A DNA stretch of 64,000 nt from Trissonchulus latispiculum (Eukaryota; Nematoda; Enoplea; Enoplida; Ironidae). Below the pieces are notes generated by a model that worked only from the letters and a program-made list of their open reading frames with translations, was not told the DNA's origin and ran no database searches. The stretch is taken from the NCBI GenBank assembly GCA_030248195.1, contig JASAND010026001.1, positions 34,843-98,842 on the forward strand, read 5' to 3'. Shown here piece after piece: positions 10,371 to 21,589 of the stretch. The translations under genes were made by a program, and so were the position numbers. The first letter of the stretch is position 1. Every line of letters starts with the position of its first letter.

Positions 10371-11150
10371 TGGACAAGGGGGGGAAATTTCCCCCCCCCT
10401 CGGCGAAGTCGCCCACAAGGGGTCGCGAAATTGCTTCCACAAGGGGTAAGAAAATTGGCCACAAGGGGTAAGAAAATTGCCCAAAAAAATAGTTTTTCTA
10501 AAAAAAATTTCAATTTTTTGTCGGGGGTGGGTTTTTTTTTTTTTATTTGTTTATTTTTTTATAAAAATAAAAAAAATATTTTTTTTTTTAAATTTTTTTT
10601 TTTTTTTTTATATAAAGATAAAAATAAAATAAAAATCTCTTTTGCAATAATACTAAGAAAAAACGCTCTTAGGGGGGGTACACTTATTTTTTTTTTGTGG
10701 GGGGGAGGGGAAATGTGTTCCTCCGTGTGGTTGTGTTTTTTCCTCATTGTTTTTATTTTTTGTAATAATAATTATTTTTTTATGAGTTTTTATTAATAAT
10801 TTTTTTTTTTTGGATGTTTATAAATTTTTTATTTGTAGTTTTTGTTGTTTTTTTTTTTTTTTTTGTGTTGGGGGTGTGATAAATAAATGTTTGTTATTTT
10901 GTATTTTTTTTTTATAATATGTATGTTTCTGTTGCACATATGATCTGTTTGGTTTGGTGCCTGCGTGTGTGGTGTTAGAGAAACGCACACTCTATATTGT
11001 AAAGATATAAATTTTAAAACTCTTTTTTTTTTTTTTTTTAAATATAAAAATAAAAAAAAAAACAACAAAATATATAAAATTTAAAGGGGTATATAAATAT
11101 ATAAAAAAATTATATTTTGTTTATTATGTGGGTTGTTTTTTTCGTTTTTT
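10371..11150. repeat. Mini-tandem repeat and long A/T homopolymer region
   Basis: A roughly 24-bp motif (CCACAAGGGGTAAGAAAATTG and variants) repeats three times at about 10410-10480. It is followed by about 650 bp dominated by runs of T and A broken by short G-runs. Apparent ORFs here are homopolymer artefacts. The tract ends in a polypyrimidine run followed by CAG at about 11164, which could serve as a 3' splice site for the downstream gene. Confidence 0.6.
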
Positions 11151-11165
11151 TTTTGTGCGTCGCAG

Positions 11166-11842
11166 CTCAAGTACGCTATGGAGGATGCCGTCCATCAATG
11201 GATGATTGCTGATAAGTGTTTTCGAACCTTGTTCGGAGTCCATTATGGGTTCGGTGACATCGAGCCCATCCTCAACCAGTGACAATGCAGCTTCAGCATC
11301 AAGACTATTCCCCTTGGAGATAATTTGAGGGGCAAGGGACAAAGCGGCAATCCAGTTCCCGCTCCACGGATCCAGCTTGGGACCCTTCAGGTCACAGTTG
11401 CGGAAGCTGCCACTGTTGGAGTGCGGGCCCCGACGCAGGGATCTGCCGAAAGTGTGGATCTCCCTGGTACGTCCGGTGGCCCAGGACCGATGGTTTCAGC
11501 GCAGTTGGTGTCTGAACAGCAGTCATCGGCATTCTCGGCATTCTCGCAGACTCGGAGGACTCCACGGCGTCCTTTTCCCGCTACGGTGGACCCCTGGCCC
11601 CTGTACCTGATGGTGGCCTGGATTCGGATTCGGGTGCCAGCTCCGACAGCAGCTTCCAGTCAGCTGTGTCATCCCCTCCCGCCCAGGAAAACGACGGAGT
11701 ACCCCATTTGGTGACCGTCCAGGCCCCGGCCCCATCCCGACGTTGTTTGTTTGGGGTTCTGATTGACTTTTTGTCCCAAGGCTTCTTGGACGGTGCCGCG
11801 ATTTTTTCCGCTGGCAGACGCGCTGCGGGCGTTTAAAACTGC
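11166..11842 (+). pseudogene. 5' part of NADAR gene: zinc-ribbon and Ser/Asp-rich segment, in broken frames
   Basis: After the CAG at about 11164, one frame encodes KYAMEDAVHQWM and continues to FGDIEPILNQ before TGA at 11277-11279. Another frame, open from 11324, carries HSCGSCHCW and GICRKCGSPWYV, a CX2C...CX2C zinc-ribbon pattern (about 11393-11464). It meets TGA at 11488-11490 and then stays open through a Ser/Asp/Pro-rich linker to DFLSQGFLDGAAIFSAGRR and TAA near 11840. The pieces read as one protein only if one stop and one or two frame changes are bridged. Either a decayed gene or sequence errors. It is collinear with the NADAR ORF that follows. Confidence 0.45.
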
Positions 11843-12545
11843 TTTCCCACATCAGTCGGAAACCTCATATGCTGTGAGGCAAGAGTCCGCTGACCCTCAG
11901 ATGTGGTGGGCAGAATTTGTGGTCGGTGGAGTCGGCATCTCTGCCTCTGCTGACTCTCCCAAAACCGCCTTGCAGAGGGTGGGGGAACTCTGCTTCCCGA
12001 TGGTGGATCCGACTATTGGACCCCTAGTTCCTCTGCAGACCTTTGTTGGAGAAACGGACCTCCGCTTGATTAATCTGTTTGACAATGAACGGTGGAGCAA
12101 CCAGGAGGTCCGCTTCTTCGGCGAGGGGTCTCCACTCAGCAATTTCCACCGGTGCAGTGTGGTGATTAGAGAGACTCGGTTTAATTGTACGGAACAGGCC
12201 TATCACTTCGCTAAGGCCTTGCACTTTGGTAAGACGGATGTGGCCAAAGCCATCCTGGCCGCTTTTTATCCGGCGGCCCGGAAGCACCTGGGGCGTGACT
12301 TTGAGGAGTACTCCGGTGCTACTTGGCGTCGAGTGGCCCAGTACTATATGTACGAAGCCCTTTACGCCAAGTTTTCACAGAACCCAGACTGCCTTCGGCA
12401 TTTGAAGGAGACTGGGACCCGCTTACTCCTCGAAGTCAACCCCACGGATCGATACTGGGGAACGGGACGCAACAGCCCCTCTGGTTGGAGTGGCACCTAC
12501 CACATGGGACGTCTGCTAATGCTGATTCGCAGCCACCTGTCTTAA
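11763..12545 (+). CDS. NADAR-domain protein (YbiA-like fold), C-terminal region
   Basis: A 260-codon open frame ending in TAA at 12543-12545. It begins at TTG with no clear ATG, so its true start lies upstream in another frame. Residues about 116-259 match the NADAR family: FFGEGSPLSNF (118-128), FNCTEQAYHFAKA (140-152), ILAAFYPAARKHLGR (164-178), KFSQNP, NPTDRYWGTG (226-235) and GW..G..MGRLLM near the end. NADAR proteins are N-glycosidases of the YbiA type, reported to act on riboflavin intermediates and on ADP-ribosylated guanine. Residues about 34-75 (FVVGGVGIS...SPKTALQRV) weakly resemble a double-stranded-RNA-binding domain. The family assignment is firm; the start and whether the locus is expressed are not. 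Confidence 0.75.
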   Translation: MTFCPKASWTVPRFFPLADALRAFKTAFPHQSETSYAVRQESADPQMWWAEFVVGGVGISASADSPKTALQRVGELCFPMVDPTIGPLVPLQTFVGETDLRLINLFDNERWSNQEVRFFGEGSPLSNFHRCSVVIRETRFNCTEQAYHFAKALHFGKTDVAKAILAAFYPAARKHLGRDFEEYSGATWRRVAQYYMYEALYAKFSQNPDCLRHLKETGTRLLLEVNPTDRYWGTGRNSPSGWSGTYHMGRLLMLIRSHLS

Positions 12546-13529
12546 CTGTGACAATTCAGTCCGTTCAATCGTGCATACACTGCACCTGTACGTACAGTAT
12601 ACCAGTTAAAAAAATAACCAAAAAATCTGTTCTACATGTTTGGTAGCTTATTGTACCTTTAAAACTTCTTTTATGTAGCTCTGTACTTATACAACAACCT
12701 TGTTATATATTTCATTTTGTTAGCTGCGATTGTATTCAGTATCTTAACTTGCGATATAGAACTGATTATACTATTAGCGTTTATGGAAGCATATAGCTGT
12801 ACCTAAATCGAACATGTTAATTAAGCGTATATTGATCAGCGACAGTCATGTTTTGAGGGGTGTAATTCTTCATAATTCTTCTGAAAGTGTAATTAGAGTA
12901 TTTGTGTATAATATATAATGTTGTGTGGTGTTGGGGGAGGGTGGGATGTGTGTTGTTGTTGTTCTGTTATTATGTTTTATTTTTTTTTTTTTGTGTTAAA
13001 AAAAAAAAAATGTGGTTAAAGGTTGTGGGGTTGGGGTTGGGGGAGGGGGGGGGGGGGTGTTTTAATAGGAAAGTTGTGAACGATATTAGAGTACCTGCAA
13101 CTAGGAATGAGAGAACAATGTGAGAAAAAAAGGAATGCTGCTGAGAAAAAGGATGGTGGAAGAGAGATAGGAAATCTTAGGAATAGGAGCGTAACGTAAA
13201 TGTCTTTAAATTTAACATAAATAGCATACACGTGCCAGACTGGGATGCAGATGGAAAATTAACATCATAGAGTGGTGTACCCTACATGGAACGATATACG
13301 AATGATTAGCTATATTTTAAAAAGGCCTTTGCTATGCTTAGCGGAAGAGCGAAAATTAATAATTTTCGTCTGTCAAATCTCTGTAAAATTCGAAATCATA
13401 GTAAGAGCCAAGTCATAGCTACATATTGAAACTTAAAGCTTGTGTTCGTAAATCTGGAAAAAAAGGAAAAATTCATAGAAACTGATAATTTCAACATATT
13501 TTCTATAACATTTTCCTTTTTTTAAGGAA
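12546..13529. other. Spacer with homopolymer runs
   Basis: AT-rich downstream flank of the NADAR ORF. It contains T, A and G homopolymer runs at 12979-13060 and no supported gene. It ends in a T-run followed by AAG just before the ATG at 13530, which may be a 3' splice site. Confidence 0.4.
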
Positions 13530-13934
13530 ATGGCTACCAGTAGACCGCTGACGCCGTGGTCCCGTTACAAAGTTTATTCAAAGAATTCCCTTCATGAAGA
13601 TGATACTAATACGGATGCTAGCAGCGTGATTACTAGTAGTTCGAGTAAAACAATTGATACGTCTGATATACCTGAGTATGAATTTGTAGGGCTAAATTCC
13701 AGAGGATATGTATTTGAACGTGTTGACAGGGAAATGGAAATTGAGAGAAGGCAGGAACTACGACAGAACGCCGAGAGGGGATTCAGGGCCCCTTCACCTC
13801 CTTTCTATCATCCAACACCCCCCATACGGGAAGGAATTATGGGATTTACTGAAGCAACGTTTGAACCAGAATATGTTTACAATAGAGTTACTGAGCGGTA
13901 TCACGCTTTGAGCAGCCGATACCGTCGACAATGA
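13530..13934 (+). CDS. Unrecognised 134-codon protein
   Basis: ATG at 13530 to TGA at 13932-13934, preceded by a polypyrimidine tract and AG. The product has a Ser/Thr-rich segment (residues 30-48), then an acidic/aromatic part (PEYEFVGLNSRGYVFERVD) and a Pro-rich, Arg-rich C-terminal part. It looks largely disordered. The stop overlaps a new ATG (ATGA at 13931), which starts a 26-codon frame. No family recognised. The higher GC content and low stop density compared with its flanks favour a real gene or a recent gene relic. Confidence 0.4.
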   Translation: MATSRPLTPWSRYKVYSKNSLHEDDTNTDASSVITSSSSKTIDTSDIPEYEFVGLNSRGYVFERVDREMEIERRQELRQNAERGFRAPSPPFYHPTPPIREGIMGFTEATFEPEYVYNRVTERYHALSSRYRRQ

Positions 13935-14837
13935 AGTTGCAGTTTCGCTATTTAACGGGAGGATCCGCGTTTAGGGCCTATAATCGAACCCACCATCCGG
14001 CAAGAGAATTGTAGGCAATCACGCCCCCTGGCCTGAGTCACATCGGCCACGAGCGCGTCTGCCTTTACCAGATTTAGTTCCACGAACCGATTTGGCCTAC
14101 GCTGTGGGCACGGTTGCAGTGCTCGACCGAAGAGCTAATCCGAACACTGCCCCCGGTTAGTGGGTGAGGCCCCTGCCGCTGCCTTTAGCGGATTGGGAGC
14201 CACTGGCTAACATAACATCGAACCGAGGGAAAGTACCTCAGAGTCTGGTGAGTCTACCCTGTCACAGGCTCTTCAAGCCGCTGGGTTCGATTATGATCCA
14301 GCCTGGGCATCCCCCGACAGCATAACCGACACAAACTCTGTATTTTCAGACCGAGTCTCAGAGGCAGGGTCTGAGCCTAACATAGCACCGCCTTCCCCAT
14401 TTGATCATTTCCCTGTCGGACGCTTCAGAACTAGAAATTTATAAGTGCCATGCGTTTGCACTCTCTGATGTGTATGTTAACTGTTATTCTTACTATTCCT
14501 AATCTTTCTGTACTATTATGTATAATAATATAAATACCTGCATTTAGTTATGTATATACCTGTTTATAATCATTTTGTAGCGTATATATGTATGTTTATG
14601 CTTAGCCGTGTGTCAGAACGTTACTTGCTTGTTATTTCTATACTATGCACTATAGTATACTAGACTAGACTACTAAACCTTACTAGCATATTTGTTACTC
14701 TCTGTTTAGAGTTGCGAGCTTACGTTGTATAGATATTGTACATACCTTCTTCATTACTGTTTTTGGTAATTGTAATAATTAGAATAAGTTTCCGCACACT
14801 ACTATTTTATCTTTACACTTAATTTTCTTCTTTCAGT
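13935..14837 (+). pseudogene. Coding-like debris between unknown ORFs
   Basis: GC content stays high to about 14440 with several short open frames. The longest is about 14208-14444 (frame ...FDYDPAWASPDSITDTNSVF... to TAA); it has no ATG and contains a donor-like CTG|GTGAGT at 14250-14258. From 14445 to 14820 the sequence is AT-rich and intron-like. Probably exons of the same gene as 13530-13934 or its decayed remains. Confidence 0.3.
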
Positions 14838-14942
14838 ACTCTGTAATCATGTGGGATTCCCTGAGTTATGGTGAATATGGTCGTTACTTGAAAGGCTACC
14901 AGAACCACGAGGCTGATAGAAGTCGCAATCGCCACGCCCATT
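14838..14942 (+). CDS. Short exon-like ORF after a strong acceptor
   Basis: TTTTCTTCTTTCAG is followed by an open frame with ATG at 14849 (MWDSLSYGEYGRYLKGYQNH...) ending in TGA. A second overlapping frame continues from here through 14941-15138. The frame change sits between two plausible coding blocks. Product unknown. Confidence 0.3.
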
Positions 14943-15125
14943 GGTGAAAGTTCCAGAACGTTTGTTTACTAATAAGTTTAATGATGATATGTGCGAACCT
15001 AGTGCCCTGCGGCGATTTTTTCATCCAACCTCGTTAGCTACCGGTTTCCAGAAAAGAAAGGGAGCAAACCCTCAACCTCATTTTGGACTTTTTGGATTCA
15101 GCTCAGGTCAGGGTTCGAGTACGAC
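14920..15125 (+). pseudogene. Unknown ORF cut by an insertion
   Basis: An open frame reading KSQSPRPLVKVPERLFTNKF through to FGLFGFSSGQGSSTTK runs straight into the 311-bp element at 15126. After the element the same frame resumes as STTKEFVPF..., because the target duplication lies in the coding sequence. The insertion therefore appears to have interrupted this reading frame. Family unknown. Confidence 0.35.
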
Positions 15126-15436
15126 CAAGAGTACATAATACATAAGAGTGTGACAAGCGTCACACTCTATGTAATCAGCTCAAGAGCCATGCTCTGCGCG
15201 CTAATTCGTCTAACAGTTTCCTCTTTCGATTAAGTCTGCCCTCCGCGCAGCCCCCCCCCCGCAATTGCGTACCTAGTGGACCCCCCCCCCGCAAATCAGT
15301 ACCTAGTACGCAATTGCGTATGCTCACTCGCTGCTGCAATATTCCATTTATCGGGACCCCCCCCGCAAATGTGACCTATCATTCGACATTGAAAAGTGAT
15401 AAAGACTAAATAACAATAATAATAATAATAATAACT
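15126..15436 (+). mobile_element. 311-bp insertion with hairpin 5' end and (AAT)n tail
   Basis: The left end CAAGAGTACATAATACATAA matches the foldback element at 5369, including the self-complementary block (gagtgtgacaagcgtcacactc). The right end is an (AAT)n tract. It is flanked by an 8-bp direct repeat, AGTACGAC (15118-15125 and 15437-15444). Inside are long C-runs and repeated GTACCTAGT/GCAATTGCG. Having one structured end and one microsatellite end, it looks like a monomer of which the 5369 element would be an inverted dimer. Confidence 0.75.
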
Positions 15437-15471
15437 AGTACGACTAAAGAGTTCGTACCTTTTTATCTTAT

Positions 15472-15666
15472 ATGGTCATTCCCCCTACTAATACCTTCCC
15501 CGGTAGTTCTATTTCAACTGGACCGACTGTGACAAATTTACATCTTTCTGGGGTCGCTCGTGAATATAAGGTCGACTCGTTTGTCTATTTTGAAAAAAAT
15601 GGAAGTAAGCAAGTTTTGCCAATTGAGGATATTAGTGAGGAGGAGGAGGACAATACCGATGACTGA
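15472..15666 (+). CDS. Unrecognised 64-codon ORF with acidic tail
   Basis: ATG at 15472 to TGA at 15664-15666. The product is Thr/Pro/Ser-rich at the N-terminus, then YKVDSFVYFEKNGSKQVLP and an acidic tail EDISEEEEDNTDD. It may be the last exon of the unknown gene at 13530-15125. The insertion upstream would then lie in this gene. Confidence 0.3.
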   Translation: MVIPPTNTFPGSSISTGPTVTNLHLSGVAREYKVDSFVYFEKNGSKQVLPIEDISEEEEDNTDD

Positions 15667-15669
15667 GTC

Positions 15670-17360
15670 ACAGTATGTAATAAGTTTGAGAGTAGCAATT
15701 TTGAAGCAGTAATTCAGCGCTGAGTTATTTATTTAAAGTTTTAGTTATCATTATCTTAGTGTGTGCGTATTTACTATAAAGTAAATAAAACATCGCTGAT
15801 GTAACAGAATATTTCTAAAATTATGTACATAGGTTAAAAAAGGAATATATATAAAAAGAAAAAATACCAAACTGAGATCACGTTGTTGATTATCTATTGA
15901 TTAAGTCGTAGATGCATCGTCTATGTTTTAATTGATTGTTATATTATGCTTCGTTTCAGTGGCTGTATATTGTGCCTCCTGTCTATTACAGTTTATTATC
16001 TAAATACAAAAAAAACTTTTCAAAATGTGAAGCTTTCCTGCAAATTATAAAAAGTATAAAAACCATAAAATTTTTAAAAAAATATATGTTCGCTGTTCGC
16101 TATTTGCTTGTCTAATATTTGTCATTATTATTATTATTTGTCAGTATTGTTATTTATTATGTATTTTGCTGTATTACTCCATACGCAACTTATGCATTGT
16201 CTATTCCTAACTGCAGTAATAACTTAGGTCTTAACCTATTCCTTGCCCCAATGTGTTATTCTTGCTAATAATGTCCAATATGCTCTCAATATGTAATGTA
16301 CCTCATTCTCCTTCTTTAACTATACGGCCTTATTGAACTTGTGGTCCCCAACGTTATTCCCCAAAAGAACTGTGCTAGACGTACATGAACTATTCGTACA
16401 TTTATGCGTTTCATTTATATGTATCTGCATTTTTCCATTCATACTGCTATATAATTGTACTAATGTTATCTATATCTGTCTCTTATATTATTATTAGACA
16501 CCGCACGTATCTTTACATGTTTTGTACTGTTATATATATGTCTCTATGTTATGTACCACATACCGTATATCTTATTATTATCCACTGCAAACGCATAACT
16601 ATCTGAGTTACGTACGGTCTAGTTAAACCATCCCTTCTGTAGACCTAGTTCTTGTCCTACCATTCTTAGCTATCCGTTAATTTTCTTGTTTCTTGAATTT
16701 TTTCCCTCTTCGCTAGCGCTAAGATTTATCATTACGCATGTCCAGAAGAAATAAGTATCAATTAATTCTTTTCCATTGCGTAACCTTCTCAAAATATAGT
16801 GAAATGTTTGAATTTCTTTTCTGAATTTATTAAAAGTAGCATTAAAGTTTCCCGAGTCAAATTAATGCATACTGAACCATGGGATTATTTTACAAAATTG
16901 ACTGGTCTCAAGTGCATGGAAACGCAGATAAAAATATTTGTTACCAAAAGTCCATTGTTCATCATGATCTACATGATATATAACTTTTTCCTTTCTTTTG
17001 TATTTAGTAAATATCAGCAGCCGGTAAATTTAAACTGGATTTTGACTTCGGAAGGAATAGATAATCACCAAAGTTTGGGTTAACCAGATGCGCCATAAGT
17101 GGATTTAACAGCTTAGCATATGACGGCACGTAGGCCTCCATCGTTGGGCAAACAGGGAACGCACCCTAGGAGGTGCAGCACCACCATACACAGTCTTTAA
17201 TATGTAAACCCGGCAAACACACTGGTTAAAATTTTCAAATTTTATCCCAAACGAAATAAGAGCAGAGAGATCTCTGGCGGCCATCAATTCCGGGGTCAGA
17301 ATTCACATAAATTGCTTGAATTCGTAGTCCCAGCCGTAGTCCCGTAGTCCCAACTGCGTG
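15670..17360. other. AT-rich intergenic stretch
   Basis: No gene, RNA or element supported. Stop codons are frequent in every frame. Confidence 0.45.
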
Positions 17361-17362
17361 CG

Positions 17363-17553
17363 ATAGGCTGACTAAGTGGACTGTACGTAAATCGGTATGA
17401 TCCCCCCGGCTACGCCGACGTCTCCCGAACTACCGTTTCATTAGTCAGCCGCCGCGGGTGGACAGGATAACCAACTAGACTGTCGCAAATCAGCATGATC
17501 TCTCCGGTCAAGCCGGTTCCTTCCGAACTACCGTTTCGTTGGTCAAACGCCAT
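17363..17553. repeat. Two-copy diverged tandem repeat
   Basis: Two adjacent copies of about 100 bp share GTAAATCGGTATGATC / GCAAATCAGCATGATC, then CCGAACTACCGTTTC and the end TTAGTCAGCCGCC / TTGGTCAAACGCC. GC content is well above the surroundings. Function unknown. Confidence 0.6.
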
Positions 17554-17559
17554 GCAGCG

Positions 17560-19560
17560 GAGCTTTACGTCAATAGACGGGCGGCCCTGTTCTAATCACC
17601 AGAGTTCTCTGCCCTAGGTTGCCACCCACCTCCCACCCTTTAACATCATTACAGTTTTGATTGTTTTCTCTTCTATCTGTGTTTCCATAATCAACCTAGA
17701 GTCTCAGTTAGCTCATGATAGAAACAGTCTGGTGCCAGTCATACTTTCGTGATCAGAACATAACATTGCATCACATTATATATATTACATTGCATTACAA
17801 TCAGTTCATAACATTACAAAATTATTAACTGCAAATAGTCTTACGTATCTGTTGTATACACGTAGTCATTGTTCTAACTGTTATTCCATTCATGCTTCAG
17901 GTGATTGTATCACTTTGCACACATATTATTTCTCCAGTTGATAAGCTTTCAAATTTGCAAAACCTTGAGATCACATGATCGATTGCTGAAATTCAAGTGA
18001 AATCGATAGAATGTTTTATTGCATCTACTCTTTCCGAAGACAGATTTTGTTATTTGGCCGGAAAGAGGGCGGCGAAATTCAGAAAATTCTGCTTCAGCCT
18101 AATTTTAATTCATTAACTAATTAAGTTCAGTCTCAGTCTTAATTCCAAAAAAAAGAAACTTGTTTTTACAACTTATTTCGTTTTACGTGCGATAAAGAAC
18201 ACCTGAACGCACGAAAAAGTTTTTTGAAAATGGTGTTCATACTAGGAAAAGAGTAGTCATTACGTTCTTTGACACGATGTTTAGTTCTTTCTCTATTTCC
18301 AGGATTTGATAAAATTATAGCATTTCAAAGCACAGGTTGTGCAAAGGGAAACTACCACCTTACTTTCCACGTTTAAATTCAGCACATACTGATATATTAT
18401 ATTATTGATCATTAGTACGCCATTGCTTGTCTCACGCACACAATTTAACCCCAAACCAGCACTTACCGCCTCTTTAGTCTCCTGCTTTTCTTTGTATCTT
18501 CAAGGATTCGTTGGGATACCGGTCTTTGAGGGGTTTGATTGGGACCTAAAATACATGTTTGAAATAAAGGTTTCGAAGAACTAGGGTTCGTTATGATCAA
18601 AGAAAATTGTATTCGGATGTTTTCGTTTAAAATCCAGGTAGTTATGATGCTTTGAAACTAATTACAGCTTATGGAGATTTGTTCCCCTGCGTCTATTTCT
18701 TGGTACATCCGGTGTGTCCTTTGTGAGTCACGACTTTTCCTCATTTTGGCTACTAGCATTTGCCTGTCCTACCTACACTTTCCCTTAGAAGGCCTAAACA
18801 TGTCCTCTTTCTTGAATTTAAGGATCATATTCACAGTCTTAGGTTAGGTTTTTACAACTTCAGTTTATGTCTAAAAGGTTACCATTTCTTCCTCATCTGC
18901 GTGAACAATTTCCACCTCCAATCGGTAGGTACAATCTTCGTTGACCAGAATTTGCGCGGTGGCCGACTACGATTCGAGCTTTAATCTGAAACATTGTAAT
19001 ACGGAAAGTATTATAACCACCGTTTAAGGTTTACCCATGCATATAATGATTCTAGGAAACGAGCTTTTCTCTTTGCTTGCTACTTAACTACTACTAAACT
19101 TTTGCTTACTAGAATAGTCGCAAGCTAAATTTTTCTTCAAACCTTGAAATAGGCCAACTGCTTATGCGCAGTTTTTACACTGTGAATAAATCTTTGTTGC
19201 CTAAATCGGTAGAGCTAATCGTTTCCTAATTTTTCTGTCTTTGACACATCTGACGTAATTTCATTATACTATATCGTACAGTTTATGTTAAGAAATTAAT
19301 ATTCTATTGCTGAATTTATATCACAATTTAAATTTGGATTATATACACCCTTTCCTTCGTTGGACTTGAAAAAACTATTAGACTGTCTGTACAGTTTGTA
19401 TTTTCTTACCGTATTTAAAATAAAACTTATAAGGGGGGACCAAGGCGAAAAATCTCCCGCCCCCCATCTCCATACGTGCCATTTTTGTGAACGTATATAC
19501 TCCCGTACTCGATCCAAAATCCCCTCCCCCAGATTTTTTGCTCAGCCACATGCCTAAGGG
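17560..19560. other. AT-rich intergenic stretch
   Basis: No gene or repeat that I can support. A G/C-rich segment at 19430-19520 begins the G-rich repeat zone described next. Confidence 0.4.
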
Positions 19561-19570
19561 TCATTGGTAT

Positions 19571-20153
19571 GGCTGGGCAAAAAATCTGGGGATGGGGGGT
19601 CCCACGGAGGAAGGCGCCGCCTAAAATTGCCCAATGCCAAAACCCCTAAATTTTCGAGTTTTTGCCACTTTTTGGCCAACAATCTGTGGGAGTGTTCGCG
19701 GAAATTTGTCATTTTGCCCCCCCCAACACATTTATATACATGTGCTAAGGGTTGGCCACATAGGCGTACCACCTGTTTGGGGGGGGAGGGAACTGGCTTA
19801 TTTTTAGGCCAAAATTTATGGGGGGGGGCTCGAAGTTGCCCCCCATGGCTCACCAAAAATGGGGGGGCATATTTTTGAAAAACTTTTGCTAATTTTTTAC
19901 GTTTTTTTGTGCAAAAAATGCTAAAAATGACTAATTTTCGGTGTTTTTTACACTAAGATAGTGAAAATTTCGTTAAAAATCCGGCAACGCCGGAGAATTT
20001 TTCGAAAATCTAGGGTAAAAATGATAAAATTTGGCAATTTTTTGAGTTATGGGGGGGAGATCGAAATTTATGGGGGGAACCTCGAATGGGGGGAGGTCGC
20101 CGAATCGGGGCGACCCCCCCACCCCCCCCCCCCCCCAGTAAAAATAAGCCAGG
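19571..20153. mobile_element. G-rich non-autonomous element, candidate
   Basis: The ends are imperfect inverted repeats (left GGCTGGGCAAAAAATCTGGGG; right end reverse-complements to GCCTGGCTTATTTTTACTGGGG). The outer parts carry long G or C runs and the inside is AT-rich. At 19981-19993 there is a CCGGC-aac-GCCGG hairpin followed by an A/T run, a structure that recurs in other G-rich elements of this window. No clear target duplication was found, so the exact limits are uncertain. Confidence 0.45.
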
Positions 20154-20768
20154 CGAAAATTCCAAATTTGGCTTGGGGTCGCAAAAATCGGAAATTTTTA
20201 TAAAAAGCTGTACCCAAACTATACGTATATATAGTCAGGGGGAGGGGGAACATGAATAGGGAAGCAAGCCTCCAACTTTTTCTCCGTTTGGATTTGGATC
20301 GGTTTGAGTGATTATACTGGTATATATGTACCGTGGGCAAATACCTACGTATCTAATCGTATATTCAAACTTCTTTTATACCTCTCTCAGCTTTGGCGAT
20401 AACAGGATTTGTCCGTGTTTTTTACTCGCAAATCGGGGAAAAACCTGGTGCGGGGAAAACATAGCCCGGATTTCTTTTGACCAACCATTTAGAGTGCTTT
20501 AAATGCGCTGTTTCAGCTGTTTTCAGCGTACAAAACTACCTAGGCACCTTTCTAACCTCACAGCAAGCTTAAAAGCCGAATTTTTGGTCAAAATGCCAAA
20601 TCCGCCGTACGTATATATATAACGTGTTTGCGCATGGAACCTGCTAGGAACTGGCCATAATATGCAGAATATCGCTAGAAATAAGTTATATAGTTGTATT
20701 TGTGTTAAAAATTGCAATATCCCATCATTTTTAAGTTTTTTGAAAATTTTCATTTTTACCATTGAAAC

Positions 20769-21138
20769 TAGAGATGCACCGGGGCCGCCACCGGGGCCGG
20801 GGCCAGCTCTCGGCCCGGTCAGAACCGGGGCCGGGGCCAAATTGCGGCCCCGGTAACGGGGCCGGTGCTAAATCGCGGCCCCGGGGCCTAGGCCTTAAAG
20901 GCTCAATGTTTAAAAATTTTAACAGGTCACGAAAATCTGGTACAAACACTATATTACTGTACGTAGTTTGCGTTCAGTCAAGTGATTATCTCCTTGTTTT
21001 TATTCATTTTTAGCGTTAAAAGTTGCAAAATTATAGTAAAAAGACAATTAAAACTTCTACAATGTTAGCTGAGTTCAGGCCCCGGTCCAAGCCGGGGCCT
21101 GACCACCGGGGCCGGGGCCAGGCTCCGGTGCATCCCTA
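20769..21138. mobile_element. 370-bp hAT-type MITE
   Basis: Terminal inverted repeats TAGAGATGCACCGG and CCGGTGCATCCCTA, flanked by the 8-bp duplication ATTGAAAC (20761-20768 and 21139-21146). A TAGGGATGCACC end with an 8-bp duplication is typical of hAT elements. Subterminal regions are runs of the CCGGGGCCGG motif. Non-coding. A relative is at 60872. Confidence 0.88.
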
Positions 21139-21589
21139 ATTGAAACTTATGAAACCTAGCATGTTGATGCTGGAAATCAAATTTTCGAGCTAGAAGCTTC
21201 AAAAATGTTCAAAGTTGGCATATTTTGAGGTTTTTAATGTTTTTTTTAAATTTTTGGGGGGGGGATCCCGAGCAAATCACGTGGTGTTAGTAAACAAAAA
21301 GAAATTTTTATTACATCCACGTGACTCACCCCGCGGCTGCCCAGCCCATTACGCCGCGTCCACATACAACAATGTATTACATCTGACATGACAATGCTGG
21401 TGCGTACAAGCGGCAAGATCACGTCAGGGTTAGTAGACAACAGATACGATGATAACGCCAGAGTTTGGTAGGCCACGCCACGGGGATGTTCAAGTACGTA
21501 TATATATAATACGTATAGTTAGTAAAGAAAAGATAGTTAGTATAAATTCATAATCATCCTCGAGAATCCAATGAAGGATTTATCATGGC

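Noticed and set aside
10431..11068. ORFs rich in Phe, Lys and Asn on both strands
   Set aside because: They are translations of T and A homopolymers with no domain or splice context.
19554..19878. Overlapping 100-codon ORFs on both strands
   Set aside because: They are products of G-rich inverted repeats in the candidate element at 19571-20153.
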